Below, in pieces: positions 16,802-23,799 of a DNA stretch of 64,000 nucleotides. The notes beneath the pieces are model-generated. The model had not been told where the DNA came from. It ran no database searches and was given only the letters and a program-made list of their open reading frames with translations. The stretch is from Actinobacteria bacterium IMCC19121 (GTDB taxonomy: Bacteria > Actinomycetota > Actinomycetes > Nanopelagicales > Nanopelagicaceae): the NCBI GenBank assembly GCA_002284895.1, contig CP015605.1, forward strand, positions 806,001 through 870,000, read 5' to 3'. The position numbers and the translations under genes were made by a program. How positions within the stretch are numbered: position 1 is the stretch's first letter; the number at the start of each line of letters is the position of its first letter.

Positions 16802-17194
16802 ATGTTAGAAACCCTCTTTTTTGCCACCCTGATCTTCCTCTTCCTTAACCGCTCAAAGAAGAAGCGCCGTCCGCGCTCGCTAGATGGTGAACTCAAAGAG
16901 TTACTAGCAACTGATCAAGAGAACAAAGGCATAGCGTTAGATATAAAGAACTATCTCCTATGGATCATTGAGTGCAATAACAATGATGAAGAAAAGTTCA
17001 ATGATCTTCAATTAACAAAAGCCCAAGAGATCATTGATAGAGCAGGCCCAGCCGCCTTCTACTGGATGAGTGATATCGCAGCACAGCTAGCTCTGCTCTC
17101 AGCCGCCCAGATCAATGGCATACCAACGAATGTGAACGTGGAGCTAGGGGCCAGTGCAACGGCGGGGGATGTGGTGAGGGTGGTTGTTAAGTGA
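16802..17194 (+). CDS. Membrane-anchored protein of unknown function, DNA-damage promoter
   Basis: A 130-residue protein with one N-terminal membrane segment (TLFFATLIFLFLNRS), then a strongly basic stretch (KKKRRPR) that should face the cytoplasm, then a soluble helical domain. The domain carries IDRAGPAAFYWMSDIAAQLA and ends in a short beta-like tail. No family is recognised. It is divergent from the CPBP protease and both use the same palindromic PafBC box, so the two products may act together at the membrane after DNA damage. Confidence 0.6.
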   Translation: MLETLFFATLIFLFLNRSKKKRRPRSLDGELKELLATDQENKGIALDIKNYLLWIIECNNNDEEKFNDLQLTKAQEIIDRAGPAAFYWMSDIAAQLALLSAAQINGIPTNVNVELGASATAGDVVRVVVK

Positions 17195-17267
17195 TTAAGG
17201 GGTTACATTCTTGATTGTAGGCGCGTACATTTAAGGCCAGTGCATAAGTAGATTTCAGGTAAAAATC

Positions 17268-17924
17268 ATGAATGAGATGAAGTCGACAAGCAGCAGGTTC
17301 TATTGCTCTTGCAAAATGCAGATAGGCACTTGCAAAAATCTAGATCATCCAAAGAAAATGGAATGGATAGTCGGACCATTCAAAGAGGGATGGGCTTTGG
17401 GTAAATATGGAGCTGGTGTATTGAAATATGGGAAATTGGTGCAGGACTATAAATATAACGCTGAACATGTGAGCTCTAAAGATGCAAGTAAACTGAGAAG
17501 TGATGTAATGAAGGAAGTTATGCGTTCTGTAAACTACTTTATAGATGGTTACTTCCCTCCAAGAATGCGAGAATTTGACTCCGTTCTACCACTACCAAGT
17601 TCTCGTCAACAGGAACACACATTACAAAATGAAATTGCATCAAATTTGGCAGGTAAAGGTCTACTTAATCTGCAAACAACACTCAAGGTCGGCGAGGGTA
17701 CACACATAGCATCCAAGAATCTTGATGGCTTCACGGCACGGACTGAGAATAGAAGGAAGGACTATTTGATTGGTGATGCTTCTCTTTTGGCTCAGTCCAA
17801 AGGTATTCTTTTTATTGATGACGTCTATGACACCGGGGCGACCATGCGCGTGTGTGCTGAACTAATCAACGCAATACGGCCAGAATTGCCTAAGTATTTT
17901 CTTACAGTTGCGTACATAAAATAG
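17268..17924 (+). CDS. Phosphoribosyltransferase-like protein with N-terminal Cys/His cluster
   Basis: A 218-residue protein. The PRPP-binding loop of type I phosphoribosyltransferases is clear at residues 180-192 (ILFIDDVYDTGAT). The N-terminus has Cys13, Cys15, Cys22 and His27 (YCSCKMQIGTCKNLDH), which could bind zinc. The layout recalls ComF (zinc finger plus PRTase), but the N-terminal motif differs and length is similar to ComF by chance or descent. It is 23 bp from a SLOG-fold gene, so the two form a pair. The stretch is more A/T-rich than the neighbours by eye, suggesting an acquired cassette. The nucleotide it acts on or senses is unknown. Confidence 0.72.
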   Translation: MNEMKSTSSRFYCSCKMQIGTCKNLDHPKKMEWIVGPFKEGWALGKYGAGVLKYGKLVQDYKYNAEHVSSKDASKLRSDVMKEVMRSVNYFIDGYFPPRMREFDSVLPLPSSRQQEHTLQNEIASNLAGKGLLNLQTTLKVGEGTHIASKNLDGFTARTENRRKDYLIGDASLLAQSKGILFIDDVYDTGATMRVCAELINAIRPELPKYFLTVAYIK

Positions 17925-17947
17925 GTTTATTGGTAAATTCTGCAATT

Positions 17948-18508
17948 ATGAAGATCGTCCTAGGAGGTTCTCGACACCTCGAATACATTCCGAACGAAGT
18001 TGCCGAGAAATTAGATGGTTGGATAGCTAATGATGTTCAATTTCTGGTTGGTGATGCCCCTGGATCCGATCGTGCTTTTCAGTCTTTCTTACAGAAGCGA
18101 AAATACCCAAATGTTCTTGTTCTAAGTAGCGCAGGCATGATCCGTAATAATTTGGGTAATTGGCCAACAGAACTAGTCGAGTCAGGCTTAAAAAGTAAGA
18201 GTCACTCAGTTCATGCATTTAAAGACAGAAAAATGACAGCGGTATCAGATGTTGGATTGATGATTTGGGATTGCGAGAGTGCAGGAACGTTATCAAATGT
18301 GATCGACTTATTGAAACAGGGTAAGGAATGTGCTTTATGGATTGCTCCGGATTCCGAGCTTTGTAATTTTGATAACTATGATTCATTGAATAGGTGGCTT
18401 GTTAAGTACCCAGATGTTAAATTGGAAGCCGAAAGTCGTTTGGCAAAATTTGCTAAGCGTGAAGCAAAGAAGCAAATAGATAACAACCAAGAGACTTTGT
18501 TCAATTAG
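17948..18508 (+). CDS. SLOG-superfamily (DUF2493/YspA-like) nucleotide-binding protein
   Basis: A 186-residue Rossmann-like protein. The hallmark of the SLOG/DprA/LOG superfamily is visible: GGSR at residues 6-9 in the first loop, GDAPGSD at 35-41, and DKx-type block DRKMTAVSDVGLMIWD followed by SAGT. The tail is basic and helical (AKFAKREAKKQ). SLOG domains sense or process nucleotides and nucleic acids; DprA is the best-known member. The ATG at 17948 puts the first strand at the N-terminus and is preferred to TTG 17930. It is paired with the upstream PRTase. A two-gene nucleotide-signal or defence function is a hypothesis. Confidence 0.75.
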   Translation: MKIVLGGSRHLEYIPNEVAEKLDGWIANDVQFLVGDAPGSDRAFQSFLQKRKYPNVLVLSSAGMIRNNLGNWPTELVESGLKSKSHSVHAFKDRKMTAVSDVGLMIWDCESAGTLSNVIDLLKQGKECALWIAPDSELCNFDNYDSLNRWLVKYPDVKLEAESRLAKFAKREAKKQIDNNQETLFN

Positions 18509-18619
18509 TTATTGCCCAAAATACTCAATGTATTTCCCATCCCAGTCGTAGCTGTCGAAGAAATCCTGCACACCTTCGCTAATGCGCTCCATTAGTGCTT
18601 GTCTTTCTTCCTCTGTCAT
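18509..18619 (-). CDS. 36-residue acidic ORF coupled to the zinc-ribbon gene
   Basis: A short ORF whose ATG (18617-18619) overlaps the TGA of the upstream zinc-ribbon gene as ATGA. The product is acidic and aromatic (MTEEERQALMERISEGV, then FFDSYDWDGKYIEYFG). It has no recognised family. The overlap and the absence of a gap before the convergent SLOG gene support it as a real coding sequence. Confidence 0.5.
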   Translation of the reverse strand: MTEEERQALMERISEGVQDFFDSYDWDGKYIEYFGQ

Positions 18620-18831
18620 AGATCTTCCATTGAATCTCTGTGCCCACGCCAACCACACTCTCTACATGCAATATCTGGCTGCATAGGTTCAACTAAACAA
18701 CCACCCACTGCATACTTCTTAAAGTCGAAATCAGAACCAGGCATGCCATAAAGGATGCGTTGTAGTACTGCCTTTTGCAGGCACTGAGGACATATGAGCG
18801 TGCGAAGTGCGGGGCGGCGTTTGGTTGTCAT
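18616..18831 (-). CDS. Zinc-ribbon protein, DNA-damage promoter
   Basis: A 71-residue protein with two Cys pairs, CPQC (residues 14-17) and CREC (near 56-59), with YGMPGSDF and GGCLVEP between them. This is the pattern of a small family of predicted zinc ribbons of unknown function. A PafBC-type promoter (TTGTCAGTC-N8-TATCTT) ends 6 nt before the ATG, giving a leaderless message. It is translationally coupled to the 36-residue ORF downstream. Confidence 0.65.
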   Translation of the reverse strand: MTTKRRPALRTLICPQCLQKAVLQRILYGMPGSDFDFKKYAVGGCLVEPMQPDIACRECGWRGHRDSMEDL

Positions 18832-18837
18832 GGTGTG

Positions 18838-18860
18838 AAGATATGGGTGGGGACTGACAA
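18838..18860 (-). promoter_or_regulatory. PafBC-type promoter of the zinc-ribbon gene
   Basis: On the minus strand: TTGTCAGTC, 8 bases, TATCTT, then 6 nt to the ATG at 18831. It is back-to-back with the plus-strand box at 18873. Confidence 0.72.
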
Positions 18861-18872
18861 ATGAGGCTAGAT

Positions 18873-18895
18873 TTGTCAGCGCTCGGCAATACTCT
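18873..18895 (+). promoter_or_regulatory. PafBC-type promoter of the 18914 gene
   Basis: TTGTCAGCG, 8 bases, TACTCT (18890-18895). Transcription should begin near 18902, leaving a short leader with AGGAGG before the ATG. Confidence 0.72.
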
Positions 18896-18913
18896 GGTAT
18901 CAGGAGGTAGGAG

Positions 18914-19216
18914 ATGGCACAGGTCCCAATTATTGGCTCTGAAGGTAAGCCAATTCTTTATGCCTACCTTGAGGGAGCAGATCTTAAATTTGAGTTTGAG
19001 TACTACGGTACTGGCGAGAACGGAATGGATTACGAATTCATTCACACCGTTGCACCTGAAAATCAGATGTTGATTGCAAAAAAGTTTGGGCTTGATCCTA
19101 TGGCGGAAGTTCTAGATACAGTCCAGCAGATATCCAAGGCTGGCCACGGAGAAGAGTTAAAGCAAGCTCTCACTGACAAGGCAATTCCTAATCATCTCTG
19201 GACTTGGTTGAGTTGA
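18914..19216 (+). CDS. 100-residue protein of unknown function, DNA-damage promoter
   Basis: An acidic soluble protein (ADLKFEFEYYGTGENGMDYE in the first half, then helical SKAGHGEELKQALTDKAIP). No family is recognised. It has a consensus ribosome site (AGGAGGTAGGAG) and a PafBC-type promoter 18 bp upstream of the start. Divergent from the zinc-ribbon gene, it belongs to the same predicted damage-response set. Two further boxes of the same type follow its stop codon. Confidence 0.6.
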   Translation: MAQVPIIGSEGKPILYAYLEGADLKFEFEYYGTGENGMDYEFIHTVAPENQMLIAKKFGLDPMAEVLDTVQQISKAGHGEELKQALTDKAIPNHLWTWLS

Positions 19217-19223
19217 ATTAAAT

Positions 19224-19246
19224 TTGTCAGTGGGCTTTGGTAAAAT
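19224..19246 (+). promoter_or_regulatory. PafBC-type promoter, first of a tandem pair
   Basis: TTGTCAGTG, 8 bases, TAAAAT (19241-19246). This is a full consensus match just after the 18914 gene, reading toward the VWA leader. Confidence 0.75.
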
Positions 19247-19304
19247 AGGGTTATAAAGAAAACAGGAAGTGAAGTTAAGAACGAGATTCGATCTAAACTT
19301 TAAT

Positions 19305-19327
19305 TTGTCAGAGTGGTGTGGTATAAT
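19305..19327 (+). promoter_or_regulatory. PafBC-type promoter, second of a tandem pair
   Basis: TTGTCAGAG, 8 bases, TATAAT (19322-19327), exactly 81 bp downstream of the first box. Transcription should start near 19334, before the leader ORF. Confidence 0.78.
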
Positions 19328-19357
19328 TGCTTCATCACAGAAACTACGGGGGTAAAA

Positions 19358-19408
19358 ATGTTAAACACACGCATCTCCCCGCTCGCAACACGCTCAATCA
19401 ACATCTAG
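19358..19408 (+). CDS. Possible 16-residue leader peptide
   Basis: An ATG just after a G-rich site (CGGGGG) opens a 16-codon frame (MLNTRISPLATRSINI) ending at TAG 19406. It lies in the 5' leader of the VWA gene, before the hairpin array. It may be a regulatory upstream ORF, but chance occurrence cannot be excluded. Confidence 0.35.
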   Translation: MLNTRISPLATRSINI

Positions 19409-19420
19409 CCCGCTACACGC

Positions 19421-19572
19421 AAGGCCGCCAAACCAGGCCTTAAAGCTCGAAGGACCCCACCGCCCTCGTTAGGAATCCTAACCACGGCGCACCTACATGC
19501 CTCTGTACGAGAATCGTACGTTTTTGGCTCTCACCGTTCGGTTAACCGAACACCTGTCGGGCTAACCCGACA
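19421..19572 (+). repeat. Array of five hairpins in the VWA leader
   Basis: Consecutive inverted repeats are: AAGGCC/GGCCTT (19421-19441), GTTAGGAATCCTAAC (19468-19482), GTACGAGAATCGTAC (19505-19519, followed by TTTTT), GTTCGGTTAACCGAAC (19536-19551) and TGTCGGGCTAACCCGACA (19555-19572). The stretch is C-rich and has no supported long ORF. The third hairpin with its T-run looks like an attenuator terminator. The last hairpin ends 39 bp before the VWA start codon. Confidence 0.75.
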
Positions 19573-19610
19573 ACTCTTTTACTTTTCAACCCTTAAATAA
19601 GGAGATTCAA

Positions 19611-19856
19611 ATGAATGTTAAAGCCCTACTGGATGTAGACATGGTTGCACTTGAGGCAACTGACAAAGTCACACTGATGCTCGATCTCACTGCCCCTGCA
19701 AACCCAAAGCATGTAAGCCGTCCTGGCCAGGCAGTTCAAGTTGTTCTTGATCGCTCAGGTTCTATGGATGGTGCACCACTTGAAGCAGCTAAAGGCTCAT
19801 TACTAAAGCTCATTGATCTTTCCTGTGGGATATCTCTGCATTGCCTTTGCACCTAA
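19611..19856 (+). pseudogene. 5' fragment of a VWA-domain protein gene, fused at 19818
   Basis: The first 69 codons encode the start of a von Willebrand factor A domain protein: a lead-in strand (KVTLMLDLTAP) and the MIDAS motif DRSGS at residues 47-51. After LLKLID the frame runs into foreign sequence and stops 12 codons later (TAA 19854-19856). From 19819 the DNA matches the interior of an MFS transporter gene in another frame. Intact relatives have several hundred residues. A good ribosome site (AAGGAG) and the complex leader suggest the gene was once functional. Deletion or an assembly join are both possible. Confidence 0.75.
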
Positions 19857-20766
19857 TGCCTATTACTTATTTATAGGCGCAGTCTTTTTTGTCTTGGGGT
19901 ATGCCTTTATTGATAACCCAATAACAATGATTACGCAAGAACTAGAGAGAACGGCAGATCGTAAGTTTCTCTCTGGCTTTCACGCCTTCTGGTGCATGGG
20001 CACCTTAGTTGCCGCCTTCTTTGGCTCTTTCTTAATTGGGCATGTTCCATATCCAATCCACTTAAGTGGATTAGCTCTACTTAGCTTTAGTGTTCTAGTT
20101 ATTGCTGGGCAAAGGCTTGAGGCTAAAGAGGTGGACGGGGAGAAGAAAGAAAAGATTGATTTTCCCTGGTTTGGCAAAAACACAGGAATTATCTGGGCCA
20201 TTGGCTTTGCGATGCTCTGTGCTAATAGCGCTGAGTTTGGTGCAACTGATTGGTCGGCCCTGTTTTTGCGAGATGTTCTAGGTATTACAGGACAGTTCTA
20301 TGTGGGCGCATTTATGGCATTTGAGATAGGGATGATTACTTCTAGGTTATTAGGAGATAAATACATTCACACCTATGGTCCAGAGAAAGTAATAAAGGTT
20401 TGTGGATTTGTTGGATCTGTAATGTGGTTGGCAACGATGGTGCTGGGCGTGGAGATGAGTCATGGCAATAAGGTGCTGGCTTATTTTGTTATCTTGCTCG
20501 GCTACCTTGTTGCAGGTTTAGGTGTGGGACCTATGTATCCATCACTGATCACCATTGTGGGGCGCTTGAGTGGAGTAGAGACATCGGTGGCCTTTGCTAG
20601 ATGTCTTCTCATCGCACTGCTGGGCTTTGCCGTGGTGCCAGGCCTAATCGGACATATCTCTGATCTTTCATCTCTTAACATCGCAATGCTTTTGCCAATT
20701 TCTTTGTTGGCAGTTGGTGGTTATATGTCACGGGTTGCACGCAGTTCACGAGTAAAGGCGGAGTAA
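19819..20766 (+). CDS. MFS transporter, 5'-truncated
   Basis: About 315 codons of a major facilitator family protein, with roughly nine or ten membrane helices (for example YYLFIGAVFFVLGYAFIDNP, VAAFFGSFLIGHVPYP, IGMITSRLLGDKYIH, VAGLGVGPMYPSLITIVG). The N-terminal helix region of about 85-90 residues is missing, because the frame merges with the VWA fragment upstream. The first in-frame start lies inside that fragment and is not a natural start. The gene is either broken or the contig is misjoined here. DoxX follows with zero spacing, so these were originally one operon. The substrate is unknown. Confidence 0.75.
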   Translation, partial: FPVGYLCIAFAPNAYYLFIGAVFFVLGYAFIDNPITMITQELERTADRKFLSGFHAFWCMGTLVAAFFGSFLIGHVPYPIHLSGLALLSFSVLVIAGQRLEAKEVDGEKKEKIDFPWFGKNTGIIWAIGFAMLCANSAEFGATDWSALFLRDVLGITGQFYVGAFMAFEIGMITSRLLGDKYIHTYGPEKVIKVCGFVGSVMWLATMVLGVEMSHGNKVLAYFVILLGYLVAGLGVGPMYPSLITIVGRLSGVETSVAFARCLLIALLGFAVVPGLIGHISDLSSLNIAMLLPISLLAVGGYMSRVARSSRVKAE

Positions 20767-21195
20767 ATGAAATTGGCACAGCGCATCCCACAAGCAGTAC
20801 TAGGTGTGGCTCTTGCCTATGCAGGTATTACGCACTTAACAACCAAGCGAGAAGAGTTTCAGGCACAAGTGCCAACGATCTTGAAATCAATAGCAGATTT
20901 TGTTGTTCTGGCCTCTGGGGTGGTTGAGATTGTTTTAGGTTTATCACTGATCTTTTTGTGGCAATATCGCGTGCAAGTGGGCTGGGTAGTAGCAGCTTTC
21001 TTTGTGGCAGTCTTTCCAGGCAATATCTCTCAATATCTCAACCACGTTGATGCTTTTGGTTTAGATAGCGATAGAGCACGCTTTATTAGATTGTTCTTTC
21101 AACCATTACTTGTTATCTGGGCGTTGTGGTCAACGGGGGCGTGGAAAGAGCGCTCCAAGGTATTTAAAGGTGCAGGAGATGGTGGGCTCAGGTAG
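20767..21195 (+). CDS. DoxX-like membrane protein
   Basis: A 142-residue protein with four membrane helices ([74 protein letters not shown]). The first two carry the DoxX pattern of a helix followed by GVVEIVLG. DoxX relatives support membrane redox or thiol stress functions. The ATG begins directly after the MFS stop codon. It overlaps the start of the cytochrome b5 gene. Confidence 0.75.
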   Translation: MKLAQRIPQAVLGVALAYAGITHLTTKREEFQAQVPTILKSIADFVVLASGVVEIVLGLSLIFLWQYRVQVGWVVAAFFVAVFPGNISQYLNHVDAFGLDSDRARFIRLFFQPLLVIWALWSTGAWKERSKVFKGAGDGGLR

Positions 21196-22144
21196 CGTTT
21201 TCTCTGTGAGAAAGCTTCTTGTAGCGCTTTTAGTTTTTGTTCTTTTCGGCAGCGGTGCTGCCCAGGCACATCAACCAGTTGAACTTTTAAAAACCGACAC
21301 AACTGCTGCCAAGGGACCACTATTAGTTGATGGCACAGTCTCCTTTGCTATCAGAGCATCTTTTACAAAAGCGGGAGAGAAAAAAGGTTTTCGCGCCCAA
21401 CTACAAGAGGGCGATGCACTTAATTTTCAGTACTTGATCATGGATAAGAAGCCAGAGAACGCTCTTAAGATGACTCAGCTTCCTACACTTGTTGTTACAG
21501 GTCCTGGTGGCTTTAAGACAACAATGAAGCTCAATGAGCGCACAAAGTTCTTAGAGACTTTCTCTCAAACAATGTATTTATATTTAGGTCGCCATAGCTC
21601 AGTTGCTAAGAGTGGTGTTTATAGTTTTCTTCTTACTTCGCGTGGTAAGGCAAGTATTACTTTAGGTGTGGGAGATAAAGAAATTCCTGGTGAAGTACTA
21701 CGTGGTGCTGCGCCAACACCAACCCCAACTCCCACACCAACCCCAACTCCCACACCAACCCCAACTCCCACACCAACACCAACACCAACGCCCACACCAA
21801 CTCCCACACCAACTCCCACACCAACTCCCACACCAACTCCCACACCAACCCCAACTCCCACACCAACACCAACACCAACGCCCACACCAACTCCAACTCC
21901 AACAATTGCCGGATACACAATGGCTCAAGTTAAAGCCAACAACAGCGCAAAGAGCTGTTGGGCTGTTGTTGATGATTATGTCTATGACTTAACTACGTGG
22001 ATTAACTCTCACCCTGGTGGTCCTGGCGTGATTGTTTCTTTGTGTGGCACAGATGCAACCACTTCATTTAAATCACAGCATCAAAACCAAGCTAAGCCTG
22101 CTGTGCGATTAGATTCTTATAAGTTAGGTCCGCTTAAGAAGTAG
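21179..22144 (+). CDS. Secreted protein with Pro-Thr stalk and C-terminal cytochrome b5-like domain
   Basis: A protein of about 321 residues. It has a signal peptide ([19 protein letters not shown]), an unknown beta-rich N-domain of about 150 residues, an uninterrupted (PT)n stalk of about 60 residues, and a C-terminal cytochrome b5 fold. The heme motif HPGG (His near residue 278) and the second axial His (FKSQH, near 301) are both present, so heme binding is likely. Start choice is uncertain: ATG 21179 overlaps doxX, while GTG 21207 begins right at the signal peptide. Exported b5 domains suggest an extracellular or surface electron carrier or heme sensor. The function is inference. Confidence 0.8.
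   Translation: MVGSGSVFSVRKLLVALLVFVLFGSGAAQAHQPVELLKTDTTAAKGPLLVDGTVSFAIRASFTKAGEKKGFRAQLQEGDALNFQYLIMDKKPENALKMTQLPTLVVTGPGGFKTTMKLNERTKFLETFSQTMYLYLGRHSSVAKSGVYSFLLTSRGKASITLGVGDKEIPGEVLRGAAPTPTPTPTPTPTPTPTPTPTPTPTPTPTPTPTPTPTPTPTPTPTPTPTPTPTPTPTPTPTPTPTIAGYTMAQVKANNSAKSCWAVVDDYVYDLTTWINSHPGGPGVIVSLCGTDATTSFKSQHQNQAKPAVRLDSYKLGPLKK
21711..21903 (+). repeat. Pro-Thr coding tandem repeat
   Basis: About 190 bp made of variants of CCAACNCC/CCCACA hexamers, with higher-order repetition of 24-66 bp blocks. It encodes the (PT)n stalk. Such tracts can change length by slippage and give artefactual antisense frames. Confidence 0.95.
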
Positions 22145-23617
22145 TTAAATCAAACCCTTTTGCAGACCCTCTAAGACTTCTTGTGCTCTTTCCTTTAACT
22201 CAGGAAGATCACTCAATCTCTTGAGACCAAATACTTGTTGACTCATGCGGTGGTTTTTAGCAAAAGCCTCTTTGTGGCGATCAAGAAAATCCCAATACAA
22301 AGTTGTAAAAGGACAAGCGGTATCACCAACGCGCAGCTTGGGGTTGTATGCACATCCTTTGCAGTAGTTAGACATGCGTGAGATGTAGGCACCGCCGGCC
22401 GCATATGGCTTAGTCATCATCTGCCCACCATCTGCGTGAACACCCATACCAATAACGTTGGGAACCATGACCCATTCAGATGCATCGATAAATACTTCGC
22501 GCATCCAATCAAGAAATTCTTGTGGGTTGGTGCCAGTAATGAGAGCTAGATTTGAGAGCAGCATTAAGCGGGGGATGTGGTGGACCCAGGCGCGTTCGTT
22601 AATGTCGCTAACAGTTTGCTTCATGCAGTTCATCTGGGTTTTGCTGGGATCACTGAATAGAGGCAAGAGCGGGCCTGTGGCCGCTAGTTGATTATTGTTT
22701 CGATAATCAGGGCCCAGAAACCAATACATGCCGTTGACGTATTCACGCCAACCAATGACTTGTCTGATAAATCCTTCTGCAGATTCAATAGGAATAGATC
22801 CTGTTTTAAAGGCTTTCATGGCAGCGTGGATAACCTCTGTTGGGTGGAGTAGTCCATTATTTAAATACGGAGAGAGCAGTGAGTGATGCAGCGCCCAGTT
22901 ATCAACTGTCATGGCATCTTCTAGAGGGCCAAAGTCGGCAAAGTGGTTATCGATAAAGTTATTTAACTGCGCCAGTGCGCCTTTGCGGGTGGTGGCCCAG
23001 GTGGTTGTGGGGGTGTGGCCCAATTCTTTGGCTACTTGCTTATCAATCTCATCCCTTGTGTGTTCTAAATATTTGGGGCCTTCATACTTTTTAGGTGGTG
23101 GCAATCTATTTTCTTTATCAAAATTCCACGCTCCACCTACAGGATCTTTGCCCTCCATCAAGATGTTGAGGCGTGTGCGCTGCTTTCTATAGAAGTTCTC
23201 CATCAGATAGCTCTTTTGTTCTGATGCCCATTGATTAAACAGGGGACGTGGGGTTAAAAAGAAGTCGTTGTCAATGAATGTGACTCCGTGTGTTTTTAGA
23301 TCATTAAATGCTCTAAAAGAGGAAGGTTCTGCGCAGGTGATGGGAAGCTTTTTATACTTCTTATTTATTTCATCCAACCCATCAATAGTTGTTGGGGCTT
23401 TAAAGTATTCAACGGTGAAGCCTTCATCTTCTAGGGATTGTGCAAAGTGGCGGGCTGAGGAGATGAGAAAGAACAGGCGCTCCTTGTGCCAGGCTCGCCC
23501 TGTGGTCATACGCGCACTTTCAACAAAGGCGATGACATCGTGCGCAGGGTCGGCATCTTTGAGTGCGCCGTAGTTGCGGTGCAGGTGATCAAAGGGGATA
23601 TAGATGATTCGATTCAT
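22145..23617 (-). CDS. phrB: FeS-type cryptochrome/photolyase (PhrB-like, FeS-BCP)
   Basis: A 490-residue protein of the photolyase-related FeS-BCP class. The N-terminal antenna-type domain begins [17 protein letters not shown]. The FAD domain contains [17 protein letters not shown], and the C-terminal cysteine set (NYCKGCAYN and GDTACPFT, plus upstream Cys) can hold a 4Fe-4S cluster. Characterised members repair (6-4) photoproducts using light. The start at 23617 has an AGGAAC site. Its ATG overlaps the stop of the DUF2256 gene, the usual partner of this family. With TspO nearby it forms a light-related group. Confidence 0.93.
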   Translation of the reverse strand: MNRIIYIPFDHLHRNYGALKDADPAHDVIAFVESARMTTGRAWHKERLFFLISSARHFAQSLEDEGFTVEYFKAPTTIDGLDEINKKYKKLPITCAEPSSFRAFNDLKTHGVTFIDNDFFLTPRPLFNQWASEQKSYLMENFYRKQRTRLNILMEGKDPVGGAWNFDKENRLPPPKKYEGPKYLEHTRDEIDKQVAKELGHTPTTTWATTRKGALAQLNNFIDNHFADFGPLEDAMTVDNWALHHSLLSPYLNNGLLHPTEVIHAAMKAFKTGSIPIESAEGFIRQVIGWREYVNGMYWFLGPDYRNNNQLAATGPLLPLFSDPSKTQMNCMKQTVSDINERAWVHHIPRLMLLSNLALITGTNPQEFLDWMREVFIDASEWVMVPNVIGMGVHADGGQMMTKPYAAGGAYISRMSNYCKGCAYNPKLRVGDTACPFTTLYWDFLDRHKEAFAKNHRMSQQVFGLKRLSDLPELKERAQEVLEGLQKGLI

Positions 23618-23757
23618 TTGTTGTTCCTGCAACGATCACTGCAGTACTTAACCTCATCCCAGTTCTTAGCCCACTTCTTGCGCCATTCAAAAGGTAGGTG
23701 ACAGCGCAGGCAGGTTTTTGGCTCAAAGCCATTTTTAACTTTAGCGGCGCGGGACAT
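23614..23757 (-). CDS. DUF2256 protein (photolyase-associated zinc-finger-like)
   Basis: A 47-residue protein with paired Cys motifs: [16 protein letters not shown], then [12 protein letters not shown]. This is the DUF2256 pattern, known for its genomic association with cryptochromes and photolyases. The ATGA overlap with the photolyase start codon indicates coupling. Its role is unknown; a zinc-binding accessory protein is likely. Confidence 0.85.
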   Translation of the reverse strand: MSRAAKVKNGFEPKTCLRCHLPFEWRKKWAKNWDEVKYCSDRCRNNK

Positions 23758-23799
23758 GGAGTTAATCGTAGGTGATTAAGTTTTTCTAACCCTGTAAGG

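Noticed and set aside
19421-19572. Hairpin array as an integron attC site or CRISPR repeats
   Set aside because: The palindromes differ from each other in sequence and spacing, there are no RYYYAAC/GTTRRRY core pairs in the right order, no integrase, no cas genes and no spacers.
21619-21928. Open frames antisense to, or out of frame with, the PT repeat (Gly-Val, Trp-Glu-Leu, Cys-Trp repeats)
   Set aside because: These are artefacts of reading a simple repeat in other frames; the sense frame has a signal peptide and a conserved cytochrome b5 end.
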